Positions 36,968 through 48,025 of a DNA stretch of 64,000 bases are shown piece after piece. How positions within the stretch are numbered: the stretch's first letter is position 1; every line of letters begins with the position of its first letter. Origin of the DNA: Megascapheus bottae. Its lineage: Eukaryota; Chordata; Mammalia; Rodentia; Geomyidae. The stretch spans positions 744,001 to 808,000 of the forward strand of contig JANJXV010000154.1 of assembly GCA_024803745.1 (NCBI GenBank), read 5' to 3'. A program made the position numbers and the translations under genes. Below the pieces are notes generated by a model that was not told the origin of the DNA, ran no database searches, and saw only the letters and a program-made list of their open reading frames with translations.

Positions 36968-37198
36968 TTTTAAAAGCTTTTAGTAGGGCCTGTGTCTTGA
37001 CAGTTCTTGTGGTCCTTAGATGGTATGCTGTTTAGGTGCCATTTCTTTCCCTATATTGCATTTATTTTGGTTTTCTATGTATAGAGCATCTTTGAGAATT
37101 CTCTGTAGTGTTGGTTTTGTTTCGATATATTGTTGCAGCTTTTCCCTGGAATGGAATGTTTTTATTTTTCCCTCAGTTATGAATGAGAGCTTAGCAGG

Positions 37199-38199
37199 CT
37201 ACAGTATTCTTGGTTGGTAGTTATTTGATATAAGGGCATGACATATATGCTTCCAGTCACTTCGTGCTTGCATGGTCTCTGCTGAGAAATCTGGGGTTAT
37301 TCTGATTGGTTTGCCTTTGTAGGTTACTGATCCCTTTTCCCTGGCTGCCTTTAGGATCTTTCCTTTCGTTTCTATTGATCCAGTTCGGATCACAATGTGG
37401 CGGTGGGATGTTCTTTTCTGGTCAGGTCTGTTTGGGGTTCTAAAAACTTCTCGTATGTGGATGGGCCTGCCCTTCTTGATATTTGGGAAATTCTCTGAGA
37501 TGATTCCCTGAAGTATATTTCCAATACCATTGACCTCTTTCTCCACGCCCTCCTCAATACCAACTAGCCTTAAATTAGGCTTCCTAATTGTATCTTGGAC
37601 CTCCTGAAGCGCTCTCTCATATTTCCTAGATTTGGATTGACTCATTTTCTGTTCTTTATAATACCTAAATTATCTTCAGCCACGGAAATTCTCTCCTCTA
37701 CAATGTCTAACCTGCTATCAAAGCTATCTACTTTATTTTTCATCTCCCTTGCTTCTAATTGCTCACTTTTGATGCCTTGCATCCCTTGTTTTAGATCATG
37801 TATGGATTTCTTTATCTCCTTGATTTCCTTTTGAGTGGTTAGCTCAGTAGCTTTATTTTCTTTGGACATTTGCTGGAGTTTGGTCACGTTTTTATTTGTG
37901 GATTCTTTGAATTCATCCATCTTTCTTTGAAAAACCTTTATTATGGCCTCCTTTATGGCTTCTTCTTTTTCACTTATCACCTTGTTTTTGCTTTCCTCTT
38001 GTTCAGGTATGGCTTCCTCCATTATCTCTTTCTTTATATTTTCACATTTTTCATTAATGATGTTTATCAATTGCATTTGTGTAGCAATTGGAAGACTCTC
38101 CTCTAGGTTTGCCAGTGACTCTTCCATTGTCTGTTTACGTTGGGTGGGGGATGTTGTTTCTTGATTTGACATTTTTCTTGAGTTTCTTGTTCTGCCCAT
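37199..38199 (-). pseudogene. L1 ORF1 of copy d, split in two
   Basis: Halves 37,642-38,199 and 37,199-37,645. It has 'TMEESLANL' in common with copy e (others TMEQSLANL), but 'IHIREVF' in common with copy c. It is a mosaic between neighbours. Confidence 0.9.
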
Positions 38200-38862
38200 T
38201 TGAAAATGGGAGCAAGATTACTACTAAATACGATTATAGTTTTTCAGATATAACCAACCTAGACCTCTGTAGCTGGCAGACACTAGATGTTCACAAGTTT
38301 TGATTGGTATTATCACTCTTTCTTTTTGTGCACTTACAGACCAGCCTAATACAACCACTGATAAGCGATTTATACCCCAAACAATAAGCCTCTCAATCCA
38401 ATCTCTATTGTCTTTAAGTCCCTCTGAGCCTAGAGAATAATTAACCACCTACATATACAATATTGCTCAACAGCCATCAAGTGTAGATCCGTGCAGTATA
38501 AGGGTTGAAAGACGAGCAGAGGTCCAGAGATAGAAAAAAAGAATGAGAGAGGTCAGGGGAGGTGCAAGAGGATTAACGTAGGAGTGTAAGAATATTGTAG
38601 TAATGAAGAAAAGTTATAGCATAAGGATAACTGACCTAAGTTGGTAAGTAGGTAGCATATTTGAGTACAAAGTTTGGAAAGTATTAGAATAAAACTTATG
38701 TGTTGCTGCACGACTAGCTCTTTGCCCAACCAGTGGCCTCACAGTGGACCATGGGATGGATCTATTTTTCTTGTCTACGTTGAGGGAAAGGGGTATTTCA
38801 CAAGATGCAGAAGGGAAGATTTCAGAAGCAAATGCTGTGAGTGAATTAGCTCGTAAAAAGCA

Positions 38863-39072
38863 TTTTTATTTTCTTTTATTTTTCTGCCAGTCTTGGGGCT
38901 TGAATTCAGGGCCTGAGCACTGTCCTCAGGTTTTCTCAAGTCCTGCCCTCTGCCACTTGAGCCACAGTGCCACATCTAGAATTTCTATCTATGTGGTAAT
39001 GAGCAATCAAACCCAGATCTTCATGGATGCTAGGCAAGCACTCTACCACTATGCCAAACTCTCAACCCTGAC
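38863..39072 (-). repeat. SINE-1 of unit U4, ID-dimer
   Basis: Same insertion as U3, with one private change ('ctagaatttc'). Confidence 0.8.
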
Positions 39073-39087
39073 ATAGTAATTATAAAG

Positions 39088-39136
<49 letters not shown>
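39088..39136. repeat. (ATC)16 tract, unit U4
   Basis: One repeat shorter than in U3. Confidence 0.95.
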
Positions 39137-39339
39137 ATCCAAATATCCTTTCTCCTACAAAGAATGAACACTTAACTGTGTCTAATGCTTTTTTTTTAAT
39201 TTCACTAATTCTTCTGTGTTTTTCCCTCTTGCATTTTTTACACATGACAGCAAAGCTAATCATCAGGAAAAAATTGATTAGGATACAGAAACCTAATAAT
39301 ATCCTAGTAGATTGACGTCAAAAATATGTGCAAGATGTC

Positions 39340-39533
39340 CTGTGTGTTTGACCTAGTGGGAGAGTCCTTGGCTACCAAGCAGTAAGCCTCAGGTTTGATT
39401 CCTCATTATCACATACATAGAAAACGCTGCAAGTGGTGCTGTGGCTCGGTGGGACAGCTAAAGCCTAAAGAAAGCCCAAGAACAATGTTCACACTCTGAG
39501 GTCAAGTCCCAAGACTAGCAAAAACAAAAAAAA
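39340..39533 (+). repeat. SINE-2 of unit U4, ID-dimer
   Basis: Same insertion, identical to U3 by eye. Confidence 0.8.
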
Positions 39534-40578
39534 TTCGACAAGGGGCAAAATGCAGGCAGAGAAGGCACTGTGAAGCAAATGTTTTGTAAAGGATGAGGGC
39601 AATATTGACCCTTAAGTTTGGATCTTACCTAAGAAAAGCTCCTTGAGCCTGAGACCAGACTGGTAGTTGGGCCTAGTGGAAGACATTGGGATTGGACAAA
39701 TAAGGTGTGCTGTATACTACATCCACATGTATATTGCGAGATTGGAGGAGAGATTCAGCCTCCAGTATGTCTTTGGTGAGGTCTTTTGTGAGCAAGGATC
39801 TTTGGTCATTGGGCCCTGAAAGGTGACCCTGCCTCCCTCACAATGGAACAGAATATGGAACCCTGGTAACCAAGCCCCTGTAACTAACAACCAGCTCAAG
39901 CCAGCTCACTTGGCCTGTGGCTCAGGAGGAAGAAAGATGTTGCTGTGCTGTTGCCAAAGGTCAGGAAACTCGAGTCTCAGGCATGGAAGTTGTGGATGTC
40001 TTACTCGAAGATGTACATGCTAGATCATTGCCAAGCCACAAATCCAGTATAACAGAACTTTCTCTAAGAAGAAGGCCAGGAAAATCCAGGGCAACCAGAT
40101 GAGGTAAATTTCTAAGAAGAAATGTATTTGACCCCATCATCCTCCCCACACACTACAACTTTCTTTTTTTTCATTTTTTTTATTGTAATTAGTAAAAGGG
40201 TTAGATGATATTTGCCAGATAGAAGGTGCATTAATTCACATACATTGATACCCTTTCACATGTCTTGGTACCCATTTCCCTCCAACCCCACACCCCCCAC
40301 CCGTCTTGGTTTTCCCCCCTTCCCTATCAAATTTCAAATATCCAAATACAAATAAATTCAATATATCAGATACCAAAGTGAGATACTATACCAATATGGG
40401 ATAACCAAGGGACAGCAAGCGAGATGAGAGACAACATAGTACATTAAGGACCACAATCATTCATTATATGGCTTTTGTGTCAATATCCTGGAGGTCCTTT
40501 CAATTAGCTTCACATTATATGGCCTTATATATGGCCTTTTGCTCTATTGCCAATCTCTACTAGTAGAGCCCAAGGTTT

Positions 40579-43500
40579 CTACTGATTATGACGAATGAGG
40601 GAAACCCCTGAGCCTAAGTTCCTTTGAGTCTGGCTTACTTCACTTAATATGATTTGTTCTAAGTCTTTCCATTTCCTAACAAATGGGGCGATGTCATTCT
40701 TTCTGACAGCAGCATAGAATTCCATTGTGTACAAATACCACAACTTGTTGATCCACTCATCAACTCAGGGACATCTGGGTTGGTTCCATATCTTTGCTAT
40801 GGTGAATAGTGCTGCAATGAACATTGTTGTGCTAGTGGGTTTAGTATGCCCTTGTTTCTGGATTGTTGGGTAAATGCCAAGTACTGGAATTGCTGGGTCA
40901 TAGGGGAGTTGTATGTTTAGCGTTTTGAGGCACTGCCGCACTGCTTTCCATAGTGGTTGAACGAGTTTGCACTCCCACCAACAGTGTAGTAGTGATCCCT
41001 CCTGAACACATCCCCTCCAGCATCTGTTGTCATTCGTTTCCTGATCCTGGCCATTCTACCTGGAGTTAGGTGGAATCTTAGACTTGTTTTGATTTGTATT
41101 TCTTTTATGACCAGAGATGTTGAGCATTTCTTCATGTGTCTATAGGCCATTTTTGTTTCTTCTTCAGAGAAGACTCTCTTTAAGTCTTTGGCCCATTTTG
41201 TAATGGGATGGGTGTTACTTTGGAGGTTAGTTTTGGAGTGATTCAATTTTTTGAGTTGTTGATATATTTTAGATATGAGGCCTTGTTCCGTTGTTTGGGT
41301 GGTGAAGATCTTCTCCCACTCTGTAGGCTTCCTGATTAGTTTACTAGCTATATCCGTTGCCATACAAAAGCTCTGCAGTTTAATCCAGTCCCACGTATCC
41401 AGCCTTTCTCTGATTTGTTGTGATTCTTGGTCCTTATTAAGAAAGTTTCGACCTGTACCAAGGAGGCCTAGTGTATCTCCTATTCCTTCCTGTAAACTTT
41501 TCAGTGTGTCAGCTTTTACCTCCACGTCTTTGATCCATTTGGAGTTAATTCTAGTGCAAGGGGACAAAGGAGGGTCCAACTTTAGTTTTCTGCAGGTGTT
41601 TAACCAGTTCTGCCAGCACAACTTGTTGAAGAGGCTATCTTTCTTCCATTCTTTTTTTTTTGGCTCCCTGGTCAATGATTAGGTGGCCATAGGTCTGTGG
41701 TTTAATATCTGGGTCCGCAGTTCTACTCCATTGGACTTCAGGCCTGTTCTTGTGCCAGTACCAAGCTGTTTTGAGAATTATAGCTCTGTAATAGAGCCTT
41801 AAGTTTGGAATTGAAATTCCTCCAGCGCTGTTCTTTCTGCTAAGAAGTGTTTTTGCTATACGGGGTCTTTTTTTATTCCATATGAAATTTTGAATTGCCT
41901 CTTCTATGTCTTTAAAGAATGACATTGGGATGTTGATGGGTATTACATTGAATTTGTAGATAGCCCTTGGCAAGATTGTCATTTTCACAATGTTGATTCT
42001 TCCAATCCAGGAGCACGGGAGGTTTTTCCATTTCCTTAGTTCTGCTTTAATTTCCTTTTTTAGGGTTTCAAAGTTTTCATCTAAACGGTCCTTTACATTC
42101 TTAGTTAAGCTAATTGCTAGGTACTTTATTTTCTTTGAGGCTATTGTGAAAGGATTTTCTTTCCTGATTATTGCCTCGTTCCTCTCAGTGTTGGCATAAA
42201 GTAAGGCAGTTGATTTGTGAGGGTTGATTTTATGGCCTGCTACCCTTCCAAAGCTTTGAATCAGCTCAAGGAGCTTGGGAGTAGAGTCTATAGGATTCTT
42301 TAAATACAGAATCATGTCATCGGCAAAGAGGGATAGTTTTATTTGCTCTTTCCCTACTTGGATCCCCTTTATGCTTGTTTCTTGCCTTATTGCACTGCCT
42401 AGGAATTCTATTACTATGTTAAAAAGGAGTGGAGAGAGTGGGCATCCTTGTCTCGTTCCTGATTTTAGAGGGAATGGCTTTAGATTTTCACCATTAAGTA
42501 TAATACTAGCAGTGGGTTTCTCATACACAGCCTTTATTACATTGAGAAATGTTCCATGGATTCCTAGTTTCTCCACATCTTTTAACATAAAGGGGTTTTG
42601 GATCTTGTCAAATGCCTTTTCCGCATCTATTGAGACAATCATGTGATTTTATCCCTGCTCCTGTTGATGTGTTGAATTATATTAATTGATTTGTGTATGT
42701 TGAACCAGCTTTGCCTCCCTGTGATGAATCCAGTTTGATCATAGTGTATTTTTTTTGATGAGTTGTTGTAGACGGTTGGCCAGTATTTTGTTGAGAAGTT
42801 TTGCATCGAGGTTCATCAAAGAAATGGTTCTATTGATCTCTTTCTTTGATGAATCTCTGTCTGGTTTGGGGATGAGGGATATGCTGGCTTCACAGAATCA
42901 GTTTAGTAAAGAACCTTCATTTTCAATTTCGTTGAAGAGCTTGAGGAGTATTGGTGTGAGCTCTGCTTTGAAGACCTTATAGAATTCAGCTGTGAATCCA
43001 TCTGGCCCTGGGCTCTTTTTAAGTGGAAGTTGTCTAATTTCCATTTCTATTTCAGAGCTTGAAATAGGCCTGTTGAGTTGGGTTAGCTCTTCTTGGTTCA
43101 GTGTGTGTATGTTAATATTGTCTAGGAATTCATCCATTTCTTCTAGATTCTCAAATTTGTTGGCGTAAAGGTTTGAGAAGTATTCCCTCATGATATTCTG
43201 GATCTTGGTAATTTCTGTCGTGATATTACCATTTTCATCTGCGATTTTGTTTATTTCGATATGCTCTCTTCTTTTTTTGGTAAGATTTGCTAAGGGCTTG
43301 TCAATTTTGTTAATTCTTTCAAGAACCAACTCCTTGTTTTGTTGATTCTTTCTATAGTTTTTTTATTCCAAATCATTTAATTCTGCTTTGATTTTAATAA
43401 TTTGCTTTCTCCTAATGGGTTTAGGGTTGGTTTGTTGCTCTTTTTCCAGGAGGTTAAGGTGAGACATTAACTAGTTGTTTTGCCATTTTTCCAACTTGCT

Positions 43501-44418
43501 GTTGTAGGCACTCCGCGCTATAAATTTTCCTCTGAGTACTGCCTTTGTTGTGTCCCTAAGGAGTTGATATTTGTGTGCTCCTTATTTTTAAATTTCATAA
43601 ACAGTTGGATATCTGTTCTGATCTCTTCGATTACCCATTGTTTTTGATTCAACAATGTGTGGTTCAGTCTCCATGAGTTACAGGGTTTTCTTTGGTGGAG
43701 ATGTGTGTTCAGCTCCAATTTGATGCCTTTATGGTCTGAGAGTGTGCATGGAATAATTTCAGTGTTTCTGAATCTGTCCAGGTTTGCTTTATGTCCTAAG
43801 ATGTGGTCTATTTTGGAAAATGTTCCATGTGCTGCTGAGAAAAACGTATATTCTGGTGTTACTGGGTGGAAGATTCTGCAGATGTCTGTTAGATCTAGTC
43901 GGTCTATATAGTTGTTCAGTTCTAAGGTTTCTCTGTTGAGTTTTTGCCTTGTTGATCTGTCCATAGGTGAGAGTGGTGTGTTAAGCTCACCAACAATCAC
44001 TGTATTTCGATCTATGTATGGTTTCAGTGTAAGTAAAGTTTGCTTGATGAAGTTTGGAGCTCCGGGATTGGGTGTGTAAATATTTAGGATTGTTATGTCT
44101 TCCGGGAGGAAAGATCCCTTTAGTAGTATGTAGTAACCTTCTTTGTCTTTTCTTACTAATTTTAGTTTGAAGTCTATTGTATCTGATATGAGGATGGCAA
44201 CTCTAGCCTGTTTATGGGGGCAGTTAGCTTGATAGAGTTTATTCCAACCTCTCACTTTCAAAAGATGATTGTTTTTGGGTAAGATGTGTCTCTCGAAGTC
44301 AGCAGAACGATGGCTCTTGCTTTTTGATCCAACTAGACAACCTATGCCGTTTAATTGGAGAGTTAAGTCCATTGATATTGAGAGTTAGGATTGAGAGATA
44401 TTTATTAGTTCCTACCAT
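40579..44418 (-). pseudogene. L1 ORF2 of copy e, broken
   Basis: Endonuclease 43,518-44,372 has 'VGELNTPLS' (catalytic-loop Asp to Glu and Phe to Leu) and 'VTPEYTFFSAAHG'. Linker 42,898-43,329, palm/thumb 41,635-42,642 and C-terminal 40,917-41,675 are the same as copy d, including the private TGA at about 40,767. Confidence 0.9.
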
Positions 44419-44649
44419 TTTTAAAAGCTTTTAGTAGGGCCTGTGTCTTGACAGTTCTTGTGGTCCTTAGATGGTATGCTGTTTAGGTGCCGTTTCTTTC
44501 CCTATATTGCATTTATTTTGGTTTTCTATGTATAGAGCATCTTTGAGAATTCTCTGTAGTGTTGGTTTTGTTTCGACATATTGTTGCAGCTTTTCCCTGG
44601 AATTGACTGTTTTTATTTTTCCCTCAGTTATGAATGAGAGCTTAGCTGG

Positions 44650-45650
44650 CTACAGTATTCTTGGTTGGTAGTTATTTGATATAAGGGCATGACATATATG
44701 CTTCCAGTCACTTCGTGCTTGCATGGTCTCTGCTGAGAAATCTGGGCTTATTCTGATTGGTTTGCCTTTGTTGGTTACTGATCCCTTTTCCCTGGCTGCC
44801 TTTAGGATCTTTCCTTTCGTTTCTGTTGATCCAGTTCGGATCACAATGTGGCGGTGGGATGTTCTTTTCTGGTCAGGTCTGTTTGGGGTTCTAAAAGCTT
44901 CTCGTATCTGGATGGGCCTGCCCTTCTGGATATTTGGGAAATTCTCTGAGATGATTCCCTGAAGTATATTTCCAATACCATTGACCTCTTTCTCCACGCC
45001 CTCCTCAATACCAACTAGCCTTAAATGAGGCTTCCTAATTGTATCTTGGACCTCCTGAAGCGCTCTCTCATATTTCCTCGATTTGGATTGACTCATTTTC
45101 TGTTCTTTATAATACCTAAATTATCTTCAGCCACGGAAATTCTCTCCTCTGCAATGTCTAACCTGCTATCAAAGCTATCTACTTTATTTTTCATCTCCCT
45201 TGCTTCTAATTGCTCACTTTTGATGCCTTGCATCCCTTGTTTTAGATCATGTATGGATTTCTTTATCTCCTTGATTTCCTTTTGAGTGGTTAGCTCAGTA
45301 GCTTTATTTTCTTTGGACATTTGCTGGAGTTTGGTCACGTTTTTATTTGTGGATTCTTTGAATTCATCCATCTTTCTTTGAAAAACCTTTATTATGGCCT
45401 CCTTTATGGCTTCTTCTTTTTCACTTATCACCTTGTTTTTGCTTTCCTCTTGTTCAGGTATGGCTTCCTCCATTATCTCTTTCTTTATATTTTCACATTT
45501 TTCATTAATGATGTTTATCAATTGCATTTGTGTAGCAATTGGAAGACTCTCCTCTAGGTTTGCCAGTGACTCTTCCATTGTCTGTTTACGTTGGGTGGGG
45601 GATGTTGTTTCTTGATTTGACATTTTTCTTGAGTTTCTTGTTCTGCCCAT
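44650..45650 (-). pseudogene. L1 ORF1 of copy e, split in two
   Basis: Halves 45,093-45,650 and 44,650-45,096. The second half shares 'RKPHLRLVGIEE', 'RTGSTETKG' and 'SVTNKGKPIRISPDF' with copy f only. Confidence 0.9.
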
Positions 45651-46313
45651 TTGAAAATGGGAGCAAGATTACTACTAAATACGATTATAGTTTTTCAGAT
45701 ATAACCAACCTAGACCTCTGTAGCTGGCAGACACTAGATGTTCACAAGTTTTGATTGGTATTATCACTCTTTCTTTTTGTGCACTTACAGACCAGCCTAA
45801 TACAACCACTGATAAGCGATTTATACCCCAAACAATAAGCCTCTCAATCCAATCTCTATTGTCTTTAAGTCCCTCTGAGCCTAGAGAATAATTAACCACC
45901 TACATATACAATATTGCTCAACAGCCATCAAGTGTAGATCCGTGCAGTATAAGGGTTGAAAGACGAGCAGAGGTCCAGAGATAGAAAAAAAGAATGAGAG
46001 AGGTCAGGGGAGGTGCAAGAGGATTAACGTAGGAGTGTAAGAATATTGTAGTAATGAAGAAAAGTTACAGCATAAGGATAACTGACATAAGTTGGTAAGT
46101 AGGTAGCATATTTGAGTACAAAGTTTGGAAAGTATTAGAATAAAACTTATGTGTTGCTGCACGACTAGCTCTTTGCCCAACCAGTGGCCTCACAGTGGAC
46201 CATGGGATGGATCTATTTTTCTTGTCTACGTTGAGGGAAAGGGGTATTTCACAAGATGCAGAAGGGAAGATTTCAGAAGCAAATGCTGTGAGTGAATTAG
46301 CTCGTAAAAAGCA

Positions 46314-46523
46314 TTTTTATTTTCTTTTATTTTTCTGCCAGTCTTGGGGCTTGAATTCAGGGCCTGAGCACTGTCCTCAGGTTTTCTCAAGTCCTGCCCT
46401 CTGCCACTTGAGCCACAGTGCCACATCTAGATTTTCTATCTATGTGGTAATGAGCAATCAAACCCAGATCTTCATGGATGCTAGGGAAGCACTCTACCAC
46501 TATGCCAAACTCTCAACCCTGAC
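46314..46523 (-). repeat. SINE-1 of unit U5, ID-dimer
   Basis: Same insertion. It has the private 'gctagggaagc' where the others have 'gctaggcaagc'. Confidence 0.8.
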
Positions 46524-46538
46524 ATAGTAATTATAAAG

Positions 46539-46584
<46 letters not shown>
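46539..46584. repeat. (ATC)15 tract, unit U5
   Basis: About 15 repeats, so U3 to U5 run 17, 16 and 15. Confidence 0.95.
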
Positions 46585-46787
46585 ATCCAAATATCCTTTC
46601 TCCTACAAAGAATGAACACTTAACTGTGTCTAATGCTTTTTTTTAATTTCACTAATTCTTCTGTGTTTTTCCCTCTTGCATTTTTTACACATGACAGCAA
46701 AGCTAATCATCAGGAAAAAATTGATTAGGATACAGAAACCTAATAATATCCTAGTAGATTGACGTCAAAAATATGTGCAAGATGTCC

Positions 46788-46980
46788 TGTGTGTTTGACC
46801 TAGTGGGAGAGTCCTTGGCTACCAAGCAGTAAGCCTCAGGTTTGATTCCTCATTATCACATACATAGAAAACGCTGCAAGTGGTGCTGTGGCTCGGTGGG
46901 ACAGCTAAAGCCTAAAGAAAGCCCAAGAACAATGTTCACACTCTGAGGTCAAGTCCCAAGACTAGCAAAAACAAAAAAAA
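46788..46980 (+). repeat. SINE-2 of unit U5, ID-dimer
   Basis: Same insertion as in the other units. Confidence 0.8.
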
Positions 46981-48025
46981 TTCGACAAGGGGCAAAATGC
47001 AGGCAGAGAAGGCACTGTGAAGCAAATGTTTTGTAAAGGATGAGGGCAATATTGACCCTTAAGTTTGGATCTTACCTAAGAAAAGCTCCTTGAGCCTGAG
47101 ACCAGACTGGTAGTTGGGCCTAGTGGAAGACATTGGGATTGGACAAATAAGGTGTGCTGTATACTACATCCACATGTATATTGCGAGATTGGAGGAGAGA
47201 TTCAGCCTCCAGTATGTCTTTGGTGAGGTCTTTTGTGAGCAAGGATCTTTGGTCATTGGGCCCTGAAAGGTGACCCTGCCTCCCTCACAATGGAACAGAA
47301 TATGGAACCCTGGTAACCAAGCCCCTGTAACTAACAACCAGCTCAAGCCAGCTCACTTGGCCTGTGGCTCAGGAGGAAGAAAGATGTTGCTGTGCTGTTG
47401 CCAAAGGTCAGGAAACTCGAGTCTCAGGCATGGAAGTTGTGGATGTCTTACTCGAAGATGTACATGCTAGATCATTGCCAAGCCACAAATCCAGTATAAC
47501 AGAACTTTCTCTAAGAAGAAGGCCAGGAAAATCCAGGGCAACCAGATGAGGTAAATTTCTAAGAAGAAATGTATTTGACCCCATCATCCTCCCCACACAC
47601 TACAACTTTCTTTTTTTTCATTTTTTTTATTGTAATTAGTAAAAGGGTTAGATGATATTTGCCAGATAGAAGGTGCATTAATTCACATACATTGATACAC
47701 TTTCACATGTCTTGGTACCCATTTCCCTCCAACCCCACACCCCCCACCCGTCTTGGTTTTCCCCCCTTCCCTATCAAATTTCAAATATCCAAATACAAAT
47801 AAATTCAATATATCAGATACCAAAGTGAGATACTATACCAATATGGGATAACCAAGGGACAGCAAGCGAGATGAGAGACAACATAGTACATTAAGGACCA
47901 CAATCATTCATTATATGGCTTTTGTGTCAATATCCTGGAGGTCCTTTCAATTAGCTTCACATTATATGGCCTTATATATGGCCTTTTGCTCTATTGCCAA
48001 TCTCTACTAGTAGAGCCCAAGGTTT

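Larger units (their letters stand above)
32708..38448 (-). mobile_element. L1 copy d
   Basis: A-tail at 32,709, 3' UTR with G-rich tract 32,827-32,851, ORF2 33,128-36,967, ORF1 37,199-38,199 and 5' region. Its ORF2 3' half equals that of copy e, and its 5' half equals that of copy c. It therefore sits inside a recent one-unit duplication. Confidence 0.9.
38449..40162. other. Array spacer, unit U4
   Basis: Almost identical to the U3 spacer at an offset of 7,454 falling to 7,451 after loss of one ATC repeat. The 61-codon plus-strand frame is at 39,917-40,102. Confidence 0.7.
40163..45899 (-). mobile_element. L1 copy e
   Basis: A-tail at 40,163, 3' UTR with G-rich tract 40,278-40,302, ORF2 40,579-44,418, ORF1 44,650-45,650 and 5' region. 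It matches copy d up to about 43.5 kb, then copy f over about 43.5-45.3 kb, then copy d again. Confidence 0.9.
45900..47607. other. Array spacer, unit U5
   Basis: Close to the U4 spacer. The offset falls from 7,451 to 7,447 across one lost ATC repeat and one lost T. The 61-codon plus-strand frame is at 47,364-47,549. Confidence 0.7.
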
